This document shows positions 24,774 to 34,200 of a stretch of DNA of 64,000 nucleotides, one piece after another. The translations under genes were made by a program, and so were the position numbers. Source of the DNA: Clostridia bacterium (GTDB taxonomy: Bacteria; Bacillota; Clostridia; Christensenellales; Pumilibacteraceae); NCBI GenBank assembly GCA_017500845.1, contig JAFVXY010000013.1:52468-116467 (forward strand), in the 5' to 3' direction. The notes beneath the pieces were generated by a model. That model saw nothing but the letters and a program-made list of their open reading frames with translations, did not search any database and was not told where the DNA came from. The first letter of the stretch is position 1; each line of letters begins with the position of its first letter.

Positions 24774-24821
24774 ATCATTGTTTCCGCCATCAAAAAGTTA
24801 ATTGGTGGCAGAAACAATGAT
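24774..24821. promoter_or_regulatory. Divergent operator/promoter region
   Basis: ATCATTGTTTC (24774-24784) and GAAACAATGAT (24811-24821) are perfect 11 bp inverted copies 26 nt apart, with inner partial symmetry CGCCA/TGGTGG. The -10 box TATAAT of the plus-strand gene begins at 24821. The neighbouring XRE protein is the likely binder. Confidence 0.65.
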
Positions 24822-24885
24822 ATAATATAACTACACTTTTTCTTGCGCGCGACTAAGTGAATTAAATTATAGGAGTATCTTTATA

Positions 24886-25080
24886 ATGAAAGTAAAGTCT
24901 AAAGAAAATACAAACGAGAACACGCAAATCAAGCGAGCAAAAATCGACGTTTTATTCAATGAAATATTGGAAGTTGTTACCGATAGCTTTGTTGCAATTT
25001 ATGAAATAGAACAAAATTCTATCATCATGCGGTTTCTTAACGGACAAAAATTTCTAATTTCCGTAAAGGAAGTAAATTAA
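24886..25080 (+). CDS. Small protein of unknown function
   Basis: 64 residues, AT-rich codons, with AGGAG 10 nt before the ATG. It has a lysine-rich polar N-terminus and then a region like a small alpha/beta domain (VLFNEILEVVTDSFVAIYEIE). Divergent from the double-HTH regulator and sharing its operator region, so probably its target. No family recognised. Confidence 0.6.
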   Translation: MKVKSKENTNENTQIKRAKIDVLFNEILEVVTDSFVAIYEIEQNSIIMRFLNGQKFLISVKEVN

Positions 25081-25130
25081 ATTAGCATAAGAATATTTCC
25101 AGCTTTTATGCGCAGTAAATATCGCAAAAA

Positions 25131-25166
25131 GAAAAGGCCGCACGGTACTACCGTACGGTCTTTTGC
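25131..25166 (+). terminator. Terminator after the 64-residue gene
   Basis: GCCGCACGG and CCGTACGGTC pair across a TACTA loop, flanked by an A-rich 5' side and CTTTT. The stretch 25167-25294 shows no gene. Confidence 0.65.
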
Positions 25167-25294
25167 TTATAAATTAAACCATTTTACAATCCAAATTTAT
25201 GCCGCAAACATCAATGTGAGTCAAAAAATATACTCACGCTTAGTAAGCAATAGGGGTTAAACAAAAACCGCACTTATAAAAAGCACGGCTTTTT

Positions 25295-25370
25295 TGGAGC
25301 TACTGGCCGGATTTGAACCGGCGACCTATTGATTACGAATCAATTGCTCTACCGACTGAGCCACAGTAGC
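25295..25370 (-). tRNA. tRNA-Thr (anticodon CGT)
   Basis: 76 nt on the minus strand. Acceptor stem GCTACTG pairs with CAGTAGC; D-arm GGCTCAGTCGGTAGAGC; anticodon stem ATTGA/TCAAT with loop TTCGTAA giving anticodon CGT (reads ACG); T-arm GCCGGTTCAAATCCGGC. Discriminator T and an encoded CCA complete it. Confidence 0.95.
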
Positions 25371-25401
25371 ATTTTTGCTTATTTACCTATACCCCACCTT
25401 A

Positions 25402-26511
25402 TTACACCATTCTTACGGGCAGGACGAGGTACATAAAGTCCTCTACCGAGCCGCTGGGAACAACGATACACGGGCTAACCGCGTTGGTGAACTTGATTAC
25501 GATATTCTCGCTGTTAACGTAGCGAAGCATCTCGGTAAAGTAGCGGGCGTTGAATGCAATTGCAAGGTCGTTACCCATAAGCTTAACCACGATTTTTTCG
25601 TTGATGTTGCCGATTTCGCTACCGGCGGAAACCTCCATCATATCCTCTTTGATATTGAACTTAACGAGGTTGTTCCTATCCGAGCCGGTATGAGCAAGCA
25701 AGATTGCGCGGTCGAGCGCGTCTGCAAACTGCTCGGTGGGGAGCGTCACAACCGTGTTGAAGTTGTACGGAATGATATGCTTGTAGTTCATAAAGTCGCC
25801 GTCAAGGAGGCTCGCGTAAATCTTGGTGTGAATAAGATCCACCATAAGATAGCGCTTTTGGATATAGACGGTAACGGGGTCGGTGGTGTCCTCGATCTGC
25901 TTAGCTATTTCATTGATGCACCTTGCGGGAACAACTGCCGACATCATAGCCGTGGTGCCCTCGATTTGCTTAACGCACTTAGCAAGGCGGAAGCCGTCAA
26001 GCGCAACGCCGGTAAGCGTGCTTTGCTCCACCTCAAGATTGACGCCCTTAAGCATAGGACGGGCGTCGTCAAGGCTTACCGCAAACGAAATCTTGCCGAT
26101 AAGATCCTTAAGCTCGTTTTTGATAATAACGAAATGCTGAGCACCCGAAACGTCGGGCATAACGGGGAATTCCTCGGCGGATCTGCACGCAAGCACGCCC
26201 TCGTTGCCCTGATAGCGAATAACCATTCTGCCATTTTCGGCAACCGAAAGCTCGATTTGCTCGCGGTTGAGCTTCTTTACGAACTCTGCGAAAAACCTAC
26301 CGGGAACAAGCGTTTCACCCTCGATTTTTACATCGGCGGTGATGCTCTTTTCGATATAAAGCTCCTGATCGGTAGCAGACAACGTCAAAGCGCCACCCTC
26401 GGCCTTAAGCTTGATGCTTTCGAGGATAGGATTGGTGGTTTTGCTACCTACCGCTTTGAAAACCTTGCCGACTGCGTCGGAGAGGTCGTTGCCGTTACAA
26501 ATCAATTTCAT
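25402..26511 (-). CDS. dnaN: DNA polymerase III beta subunit (sliding clamp)
   Basis: Ring-shaped clamp that tethers DNA polymerase to the template. The 369 residues match the family with three similar domains. Typical pieces are the N-terminal MKLICNGNDLSDAVGKVFKAV, the ALDGFRLAK segment and the C-terminal YLVLPVRMV. It has its own consensus promoter and a GGTGA ribosome binding site. Neither dnaA nor recF is next to it: a tRNA lies downstream and dusB upstream, so the usual dnaA-dnaN arrangement is broken here, or this is a second copy. Confidence 0.95.
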   Translation of the reverse strand: MKLICNGNDLSDAVGKVFKAVGSKTTNPILESIKLKAEGGALTLSATDQELYIEKSITADVKIEGETLVPGRFFAEFVKKLNREQIELSVAENGRMVIRYQGNEGVLACRSAEEFPVMPDVSGAQHFVIIKNELKDLIGKISFAVSLDDARPMLKGVNLEVEQSTLTGVALDGFRLAKCVKQIEGTTAMMSAVVPARCINEIAKQIEDTTDPVTVYIQKRYLMVDLIHTKIYASLLDGDFMNYKHIIPYNFNTVVTLPTEQFADALDRAILLAHTGSDRNNLVKFNIKEDMMEVSAGSEIGNINEKIVVKLMGNDLAIAFNARYFTEMLRYVNSENIVIKFTNAVSPCIVVPSGSVEDFMYLVLPVRMV

Positions 26512-26527
26512 ATCGTCACCATTGGGG

Positions 26528-26556
26528 ATTATACACTTTTTTTGCGCTTATGTCAA
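26528..26556 (-). promoter_or_regulatory. dnaN promoter
   Basis: -35 TTGACA (26551-26556), 17 nt, -10 TATAAT (26528-26533) on the minus strand. Confidence 0.85.
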
Positions 26557-26602
26557 TGTTTTTAGCCGCGAAGAAGCGCAAAATTTGAAATTTTTTCTCG
26601 CC

Positions 26603-27535
26603 TTAGATATGAGCGAGATATTTGTCCACGAGCGCGTGCACCTCGCTAAGCGTGTTCGCCGAATAAATCAGCCCCTTAAATTCCTTTACACCCCGCTCGC
26701 CCTTAAGGTAGTAGCCGAAGAATTTTCGCATGGTAACTACCGAATAATGCTCGTCAAAATACTGACTAAGGTAGTATAAATGCTTTTTGATCAGCGGATA
26801 TTTTTTGGCAAGCTCGCCACCTGTAAGCAGTGCGAAAATACTTGGGTTTACAAGCGCACCTCTGCCTATCATATAACCGTCGCCGTACGGCAGTCGCTGC
26901 AAAAAGGTAGCCTCGTCCTCGATATCGCCGCTTAGGATTACGGGAATGCTAAGGGCTTCTCTTACCCTACCCACTATCTCGTAATTTGCCTTGCCGCTAT
27001 AGAGCTGAGCAGTCGTACGCGCGTGCACTGTTACGGCATCTGCACCCGCTTCTTGCATCTTTTGTGCAAAAATTACCGCTACGTCCTCGTCTTTTTTGTA
27101 CCCACAGCGCATTTTTACCGTTACGGGCTTGCCGCTTTTTTTTAGCGCCTCGACAATCCTTGCCGCCTTATCGGGGGTGCGTAGCAGTGCCGAGCCCTCG
27201 CCGTTTTTGACAACCTTAGTCACAGGACAGCCCATATTGACGTCTATAATATCAAATCCATCAAGCGCGCCAAGCTTTAGCGCGGCGGCAAAATCCTCGC
27301 TGTCCGAGCCGAACAGCTGAACGCACGAGGGAGCTTCCGCCTCCGATATGCGCAGCATCTCGAACGTTTGGCGATTTTTGTAGCACAGCCCCTTTACGCT
27401 TATCATCTCGGTGACGGCAAGTCCCGCCCCTTGCTCTAAGCAAAGCCTGCGAAAGGCGATATCGGTATAGCCCGCCAGCGGCGCAAGTATAAGGTTGTTT
27501 TTGAGCGTTACGCTCCCTATCTTAAACTGTTCCAT
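26603..27535 (-). CDS. dusB: tRNA-dihydrouridine synthase (DusB type)
   Basis: FMN-dependent enzyme that reduces specific uridines in tRNA to dihydrouridine. The 310 residues show NNLILAPLAGYTDIAFR, the catalytic Cys103 in NMGCPVTKVVK, VKMRCGY, the VHARTTAQLYSGKANY segment and GDGYMIGRGAL. The C-terminal helical domain is present. The start overlaps the end of mazG by 14 nt, so the two form one operon. Confidence 0.93.
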   Translation of the reverse strand: MEQFKIGSVTLKNNLILAPLAGYTDIAFRRLCLEQGAGLAVTEMISVKGLCYKNRQTFEMLRISEAEAPSCVQLFGSDSEDFAAALKLGALDGFDIIDVNMGCPVTKVVKNGEGSALLRTPDKAARIVEALKKSGKPVTVKMRCGYKKDEDVAVIFAQKMQEAGADAVTVHARTTAQLYSGKANYEIVGRVREALSIPVILSGDIEDEATFLQRLPYGDGYMIGRGALVNPSIFALLTGGELAKKYPLIKKHLYYLSQYFDEHYSVVTMRKFFGYYLKGERGVKEFKGLIYSANTLSEVHALVDKYLAHI

Positions 27536-28895
27536 TTTTTACTCTGTCGTAATATTGCTTGCGCTCGTCTTGCGAAAGATTGTTTACGTCCTTGCCGTCG
27601 GCAATAACCATATTCTCATACAAATCGTACTGCTTTTGCACAGCCGAAACGACGTCGAGCAACTCCTGCTCGCAGTCCTCGCCCGTAGCCTGCGACAGCC
27701 ACGCAAGCGCAAAAAGAAGCTTACCAAGCGACCTTGCCGCACCCACCTTGTCGCCGCCTTGCATTTTGTCAAGCACAGAAGCAAGCTGAGCCTGTATATT
27801 GCCGCAAATTTCCTCACGCTTCCAGCCGCCCTTTTCGGCACGCTTTGCCACCTTTTGAGCACGAAGCAATGCGGGAAAAATAGACGGAACGTCGTTAACA
27901 GCCGCCGCAAAGGTGGTTTGATGCTTTTCCTTCATCTTATTCTTTTCCCACACATTAAGCGCGCCGCTTGCGCTGTCAGCCTTGTCGGTGCCAAAAATGT
28001 GCGAGTGGCGGCTTACGAGCTTGTCGTTTAGCCCCTTAATTACGTCCTCGAGGGTGAACTCGCCACTGCGCAAGGCAATGTCACAATGGAATACCACCTG
28101 TAGCAGAACGTCACCAAGCTCCTCTATCATACCGCCCAAATTGCCGTCCGTGATTGCCTGAACCGCCTCGTAGGCTTCCTCTATAAGATTGATACGAATG
28201 CTTTGGTGCGTTTGAGCCTTGTCCCACGGACAGCCGTCCGGCGCAGTGAGTCTTGTCATGATGCGGGTAAGCTCGGCAAACGAGGAATTATTGCCACCTT
28301 CTACGAACACGGCGGTTGTTTCGATATACTCCCCTTGTCTGTCGAGGTCCATAATTTGAATATGCGTCATGCCGTTTTCGTTACAAAGAAGAGCTTTTTG
28401 CTCAGCATCATAAAAACGCAAAAGAAACAACTTGACGTCACCGGCAAGGTGCACATCGTCTATGCCGTACACGCAAAGCGGAATACTTGGGTCGGGATAG
28501 AAATTTTCCCTAAGGTCGTAAGCACTAAGGTAGCTGCAGCTTGTAGACGGCGGAATAGGCAGATCGAACGGACCGCAAATTACGTTGATTTGCGTTCGCT
28601 TAGATAGCTCCACCACCGAGCTATCCTTATATCCGTCACCGTCCACACAGTAAACAAGGTCGGGATATTCGGCGTTAAGCCTTATAAGCTCGCTTGCAAT
28701 CGTTTGATTAAGCTCGTCATAGCTGCTTGCCTTTTCGTACAAGTAGTCAAAGCTGCCGTGGCAAAGCCCCATAAGCGATTTTGCCGCCCTTGTTTTTGTG
28801 GTGCGAAAAACAACAAGCCCTGCACATTGAATAGTGTCAAGTCCACGCTTAGACACACTGCCTTCTTTAAATCCCAATCCTATTACGGTAATCAT
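27522..28895 (-). CDS. mazG: Tetrapyrrole methylase-like / MazG nucleotide pyrophosphohydrolase fusion (YabN type)
   Basis: House-cleaning nucleotide pyrophosphohydrolase. I start at the ATG at 28895 (GGAGTGTGGGT upstream), giving 457 residues. Residues 1 to about 215 form a tetrapyrrole methylase-like domain (MITVIGLGFKEGS, VYCVDGDGY). The rest is MazG with the metal-binding EExxE pattern (NLIEEAYEAVQAI and EELGDVLLQVVFH) and a second, degenerate repeat. B. subtilis YabN has the same fusion. It precedes dusB in one operon. Confidence 0.92.
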   Translation of the reverse strand: MITVIGLGFKEGSVSKRGLDTIQCAGLVVFRTTKTRAAKSLMGLCHGSFDYLYEKASSYDELNQTIASELIRLNAEYPDLVYCVDGDGYKDSSVVELSKRTQINVICGPFDLPIPPSTSCSYLSAYDLRENFYPDPSIPLCVYGIDDVHLAGDVKLFLLRFYDAEQKALLCNENGMTHIQIMDLDRQGEYIETTAVFVEGGNNSSFAELTRIMTRLTAPDGCPWDKAQTHQSIRINLIEEAYEAVQAITDGNLGGMIEELGDVLLQVVFHCDIALRSGEFTLEDVIKGLNDKLVSRHSHIFGTDKADSASGALNVWEKNKMKEKHQTTFAAAVNDVPSIFPALLRAQKVAKRAEKGGWKREEICGNIQAQLASVLDKMQGGDKVGAARSLGKLLFALAWLSQATGEDCEQELLDVVSAVQKQYDLYENMVIADGKDVNNLSQDERKQYYDRVKNGTV

Positions 28896-28914
28896 ACCCA
28901 CACTCCTTTCTTTC

Positions 28915-28943
28915 ATTCTACCATATTTTGCAAATAAAAACAA
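28915..28943 (-). promoter_or_regulatory. Promoter of mazG-dusB
   Basis: -35 TTGTTT (28938-28943), 17 nt, -10 TAGAAT (28915-28920) on the minus strand. The divergent plus-strand gene starts at 28994. Confidence 0.6.
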
Positions 28944-28993
28944 GTATATTTTGCCCCACCCTGCAAATACTAAGCGTACAAGGAGGAATGATT

Positions 28994-29155
28994 ATGAAAA
29001 AGCAAAAGCTTAACTGTGGCGAAATTGCACCCTGGTCCGGCGAATACAACGTCGTTGACTCTAACGGTGAAATCGTAGGAACCGTTAACGTTTCTAAGGG
29101 CGACAGAATGCCCCCGACGCAAAGCAGCGGCGATCACTTTGAGTACGTAGAGTAA
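28994..29155 (+). CDS. YjzC-like small protein
   Basis: 53 residues from the ATG at 28994, set by GGAGG 7 nt upstream. The order APWSGEYNVVD, then GTVNVSKGDRMPPTQ and HFEYVE, follows the YjzC-type pattern of small uncharacterised proteins (Gly-Tyr-Val, then KGD.mPPT, then a short strand). No cysteine pair or membrane segment. Function unknown. Confidence 0.75.
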   Translation: MKKQKLNCGEIAPWSGEYNVVDSNGEIVGTVNVSKGDRMPPTQSSGDHFEYVE

Positions 29156-29282
29156 TCGAATCCGACTAAGGCGATGATGCAATAAAAGACTGATAGATTA
29201 TACGGCAAGCTGACAAAATGCGATAGCTGTGCTTTAGCTTGCTTCTAAAATCAATCAAATATTGTGGAAGCGTCAAAAAAAC

Positions 29283-29318
29283 AAAAGGCCGTACCTTGAT
29301 TTTTGGTACGGCTTTTTG
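29283..29318. terminator. Bidirectional terminator at the end of the large island
   Basis: GCCGTACC (29288-29295) and GGTACGGC (29305-29312) with a 9 nt loop, flanked by AAAA and TTTTT. It can stop the 53-residue gene and the minus-strand island transcript. Confidence 0.85.
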
Positions 29319-29336
29319 TTTGTGTTTGTTTTTATG

Positions 29337-31169
29337 TTAGTTTAACTTTAGATAAACCTTGGGCACTACCGCCACCGAGGTGCAATCCACATACATTTTG
29401 GACAGTCCCATCAGCGACGAAAGCACGGGGGCCTCATTGCCGTCACAGCAAGAGCAATCGCGAATCCAACAGCTGCTGATATTTGCGCTACGGTTGTCAC
29501 CCATACCGCCTATGCAACGGAAGTAGTCGCTACCCGCAAACACGGGGTGCATAGTCGTATAGTACTTTTTGTCAAGCGAGCTTTCCTTGTCCATTAAGAA
29601 GACCTTGTCGTCGTCGAAGTCGCCGCCCTCGTAGCACAAATACTTTTCGTCCTCGCCAAACGCATCCTTTATAAACGCGGTATTAAGCCAGAATCTAAGA
29701 GTTGACGCATCCCAATTGTTGTCAAGCCCCTTGCCGTTAAGCTCGCGGCTGTCAAGCCCCACGCTGGAAACAAGGGTAGCCACGTTGCCGCTAAAATTCT
29801 CGACGTCCCAAATTATATCCTCGAAGGCAAAGCAATACACCTTGCCGGGCATATAGTCGTGAATGCGCTGATCCTTGGGCTTTACGTCCGTCTTTTGCAC
29901 CGAATACACGCCGCGGAATTTTACAAAGTACACGCCGCGGTATTTTTTGCCACCTATCGTTTCGTCACGGTACCAAGTATACGCCATGCCATTCTTCATA
30001 AAGAACATGGGCGTCCAGCCATTATTATCACCCATAAACTCCGGCTTAATAAGAGCCTCGAATCGATCGGTTACCACATTGCTATTGACCAGCGATTGCG
30101 GATAGCTGCCAAACGCTATTTGCTTTCTTGACGGAGCCATACGGAACCACGACTTTTTTTGAACCTCAAGCGTTGCCTCGCCCATCTTTTGCGCGGTCTG
30201 CCCCGTGGGCTTTTGCGTAGGCTTCTTTTCCGACACCACTACGCCATTACAGGTCAAAACGAAATCGTTATACGTTTCTTTTTCGTCATACTTATACACA
30301 CGCTCGGCTATGCTGTCGTCAGGAAGCGATACGATAATTTTGCCGCGATACAGCACAAAACCAAGATTTTCGCCTGCAAAGGCACTATTGTCTATGCTCT
30401 TGTAATAAAATCTTGTGTAAATATCGGTAAGCCTTGCGTCAATGCTGTTGTCCGCAACGACGAGCATACTGTTGGAGTGGTCAATTGCATAAAGTATTGC
30501 CGCCTCGTACTCGGTTTTGTCACGGTAGTCATCTATATCGGGCACGAACGCATTTTTTACCACTCTGTCTGGCAGATTATTGCGAATCGTAGATGCTACC
30601 TTAAAGCCCTCGTCGCCCTCGTCTTGAGAATAATCCTCGTAAGCGATAAACACAGAGTAATGGAAGTCCTTGCCCTTTTCGCTTTCGATTTTGTCGTAGG
30701 TTTCCTTAATGCCATCCACGAAGTTTGCGTAATAGCTAATCTTACGCTCGGCTTCAAGATCTCCTCGCTTTGTTATAATTTCCTTAGCGGTGATATATTC
30801 TACGCTTTCGGTAAGATACATCTCGTTGCGGCTATGACAAACAAGGTCGGGAAGCTCGTCTTCATTTTCCTCGCTGAAAATAGCCTGCACGTGAAATTCC
30901 GAAAGTGCCATACCGATATAAGTATCGGCAGATGGAGTTTTTTTGTGATGCTTTGCATCATCGATGGCGCGTCTGAATTGATTGGACGCACGCGCAAATT
31001 CGCCCTGCGCGAGCAATTCGTAACCGCTCGCCGTCCTTGTTCTGCTGCTTTCTTCCACCGCAGTGGGCTCGCCGCAATACTTACAAACGATAAAGCCGCC
31101 GTTTGTCTTAGCCTCTTGAAGCTGTTTTAGCGAAAATGACTCTCCACAAACTGAACAGGTATGTATCAT
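29337..31169 (-). CDS. Zinc ribbon + TPR-like + TIR-like + DUF6273 protein
   Basis: 610 residues, last gene of the island. Residues 1-40 form a zinc ribbon (Cys5, Cys8, Cys29, Cys32). Residues 48-95 look like a TPR hairpin (GYELLAQGEFARASNQFRRAI). Residues 168-285 are TIR-like: YSVFIAYEDY, then TEYEAAILYAIDHSNSMLVVAD. The position where related clostridial TIR proteins have a WVKNEW-type motif with the catalytic Glu here reads TDIYTRF, so NADase activity is doubtful. The C-terminal part (about 350-605) is DUF6273, with IIWDVENFSGNVATLVSS, STLRFWLNTAF and KVFLMDKESS, and it is Cys-rich near SSCWIRDCSCCDG. A GGGAG ribosome binding site precedes the ATG. Confidence 0.82.
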   Translation of the reverse strand: MIHTCSVCGESFSLKQLQEAKTNGGFIVCKYCGEPTAVEESSRTRTASGYELLAQGEFARASNQFRRAIDDAKHHKKTPSADTYIGMALSEFHVQAIFSEENEDELPDLVCHSRNEMYLTESVEYITAKEIITKRGDLEAERKISYYANFVDGIKETYDKIESEKGKDFHYSVFIAYEDYSQDEGDEGFKVASTIRNNLPDRVVKNAFVPDIDDYRDKTEYEAAILYAIDHSNSMLVVADNSIDARLTDIYTRFYYKSIDNSAFAGENLGFVLYRGKIIVSLPDDSIAERVYKYDEKETYNDFVLTCNGVVVSEKKPTQKPTGQTAQKMGEATLEVQKKSWFRMAPSRKQIAFGSYPQSLVNSNVVTDRFEALIKPEFMGDNNGWTPMFFMKNGMAYTWYRDETIGGKKYRGVYFVKFRGVYSVQKTDVKPKDQRIHDYMPGKVYCFAFEDIIWDVENFSGNVATLVSSVGLDSRELNGKGLDNNWDASTLRFWLNTAFIKDAFGEDEKYLCYEGGDFDDDKVFLMDKESSLDKKYYTTMHPVFAGSDYFRCIGGMGDNRSANISSCWIRDCSCCDGNEAPVLSSLMGLSKMYVDCTSVAVVPKVYLKLN

Positions 31170-31199
31170 AATTTTCTCCCTAATGTCTTTTTGGTTGGT

Positions 31200-31231
31200 T
31201 TTGCCGCGCGGTTAAGTTCCGCTGCGGCAAA
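31200..31231 (-). promoter_or_regulatory. Strong hairpin between the LRR and TIR-like genes
   Basis: On the minus strand GCCGC-A-GCGG and CCGC-G-CGGC form a stem of about 10 bp around AACTTAA, extended by TTT/AAA. No T-run follows, so it is more likely an RNA-processing or stability element than a terminator. Confidence 0.5.
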
Positions 31232-31238
31232 GCCTTGT

Positions 31239-34200
31239 TTATTTGTATTCGTCGTATCCGTCAAGCCAATCACAGCCTCTGAACACGCCCTTGCCAAACT
31301 TGGCATCATTGTTTCCCACAACGAACGAAGTGAGAGAGTAGCAATTTTGGAACGCCTTTTTTTGAATCCTTTTAGCGCTGGAGATATGTACGTAAGAAAG
31401 ATTTAAGCATTCCTTAAACGCACGCTTACCGATTTTATTGAGGTCGCCCTGCACGTCAAGCGAAGAAATTCCGCTACCCTTAAATGCACGCGCCTCGATT
31501 TTGGTAACGCCAACGGGAATAGTTACACTCTCAAGATTTTTGCATTCCCTAAACGCGCGGTTAGAAATAGTCTTAAGCGAGCTCGAAAGGCGAAGCGTGT
31601 AAATTCCGCTGTCTGCCGCAACCTGTTTGCCAATTCTTTCTACCGAGTCGGGCATATAAAGCGACTCCAAGCTGTTGCATCTTTTGAATGCCTTTGCTCC
31701 AATCGAACGAAGCGTTTCAGGAAGCTCAATCCAAGTTAAGTTTCCGCAATCCTTAAAGGTGTTGCTTCCGATTTTGGCAACCTGAGTTTGGCTGAGGTCA
31801 ACGCCCTCCAGGGAATAGCATCGCATAAACGCCTTATCGCCAATTCTGCCGAGAGTAGTCGGCAAAATGATGGTATCCATCGCAGTGTAATCGACAAACG
31901 ATTTTCTGCCTATTGAGGTAACGCCCTCGTTAAGCTGAAGACCGTTAAGGCAGTCTTGCGCACCCTTAAAGGTGGTTTTGTTTACCCTCTTCATCGAGGT
32001 GGTAACAATAATCTTTACCTCGTTAAAGCCGAACATGTGTCTATATCCACGATAGCAAAAGCTGCGAGATGCGCCCACGAACGGAGTAACTATACCCTCG
32101 ATGGTGCTGTATCCGCCGGCAAAAGCCTTTTTGCCAATTTTTTGTACCGCATCCGAAAGCTCGATTTCGGTAAGGCTATCGCATCTAAAGAACGCCTTTT
32201 TGCCAATCTTTTCGACGTTTACCGTCCTAACGGACGTGATACTCGTCCTTGCGTAAGCCTTTGCGCCGATTTTGGTCACCGTTTCGGGCAAGTCAAGCTC
32301 GGTTTTGCTATTGCACTGATAGAACGTTCCTGCCGGAATTTCGGTTATTCCCTCGGGGAAGTCTACCCACTGGAGGCTGTTGCAATCGTAAAATATGTTT
32401 TTGCCAAGCTTTTGTATGGGCGCAACCGAGAAGTCCATCGACATAAGATTGTCGCAGTTGCGGAAGGCACCCGAGCCGATTTTGGTAAGCGCCGTTCCAC
32501 CAAGGTCGATTTCGCTAATGTTAAGGTCGCGGAACGCATTGTTGCCGATTTCCTCAAGAGTGGACGGAAGCGAAATGTACATAAGGCTGCCAAAGCCGCG
32601 GAACGCTCCATTACCGATTTTGGTAAGCCCCTCGTTGAGGTAAATGCTCTCTACCGTAGTCGCGCCCTTAAAGGTGTTGCGTTTTGCATTATCGAGTCCG
32701 GTCACCGTAATACTGGAAACACTGTAAGATGTGCCAAACATATAGCTAAAGCCCTCGCCCGACTTATCATTTTTGCCAAGGAACGGAGTAGTGATCTCAA
32801 CAAGCTGCTCGCAATCCTTAAAGGCGTGCTTGCCCACCTCGGTAACCGAGTTGGGTATAGTCAAGGTGATTATGTTGTCGCAATCGTAGAACGCACGCTT
32901 ACCTATCTTTTCGACGTTCTTAAGGTCAATTGAGTCAAGCACAGTGCTTTCAAACGCGCTGTCACCCACCTCCTTTAGCGAGTCGGGGAGGCTTATCGAG
33001 CTAAGCGAGCTACAATCCTTAAATGCATTTGCGGGCAAGCCTTCGATTCCTGATGGCAAAATTACCGAGCTGAGATTGACACACGCCTCAAACGCACCCT
33101 TGCCCATACTCTCAAGCGGAATCTGAGTAAGGTCGATTGCCGTAATTGAGTTGCATCCGCTGAACGCACTGTCGCCTATGCTTTGGAGGCTACTGAACGC
33201 CGTAATGCCGCTTAGGCTTTCGCAACCTGCGAACGCTTTTTTGCCGATATGAGCTACCAAAGCTGCACCGTCAATATTGATTAAGCTACGGCAATCCACA
33301 AAGGCGCTGTCGCCAATAGCCTCAAGCGAAGCGGGCAACGAAACGGCCACAAGGTCATTAAAGCCCTTAAATGCTTTTTTGCCGATTTCGGTAACAGAGC
33401 CGCTAAGCATCAGGCTTTGAATACTCTCGGCCCCCTTAAAAGTCTTTTTGTCTATCTTTGAAATATTATTTACAGTTATGCTTTTTACGCTGTCCGATTT
33501 GCCGAACGCATACCTAAAGCCATCGTTAGAATCTATATTTTCGCCAAGATACTCAGCGGTAATAGACTCAAGCGAGTCGCAACCCTCAAACGCCTTTTTG
33601 CCCACGCTTTCTACCGAAGCGGGAACGGTCAATTCGGTCAAGCCGTCGCAATCTCTAAATGCGCTCTTGCCTATTGTCGAAATGCCCGCAAGGTCTATTG
33701 TCACAAGTCCCGAGCCCTCAAACGCGCTTTCAGATATTTCTTTCATCGATTCGGGCAAGCTTATGCTCATAAGCGCCGAACAACCGTAGAACGTTTTTGC
33801 AGGAATACGCTCCATTGTAGACGGAAGAGTAACACTATCAAGGTTTTCGCAGCCTGCAAAAACGCCCTCGCCGATTTCGCCAAGCGGCGCAACCGTAAGG
33901 TCGATTGCGGTAAGCGAGGCGCAGCCCTCGAATGCACCGTCTCCAACGATATTGAGACCGCGGAAAGCCGAAATGCTATTAAGGTTTTGGCAATCCTTAA
34001 ATGCTTTTTTGCCTATTTGCTCGACCGCCTCAAAGCCGTAAAGACCCGAAAGGTTGTCGCAGTCCTCAAACGCCTTTTCGCCTACCTCGATAAGGCCGCC
34101 TGCGTTTGAGTATACCTCGGTAAGGCCGCCGTTTTTGCTGAATGCTCCGTCTCCGATTTTTGTCACCGTTTGCGACAAGTAAATCGATTGGAACGATTCC

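Noticed and set aside
25238-25294. Inverted repeat after tRNA-Thr as a perfect terminator
   Set aside because: The arms (ccgcac / gcacgg) pair poorly once aligned; a weak terminator is possible but not supported enough to list.
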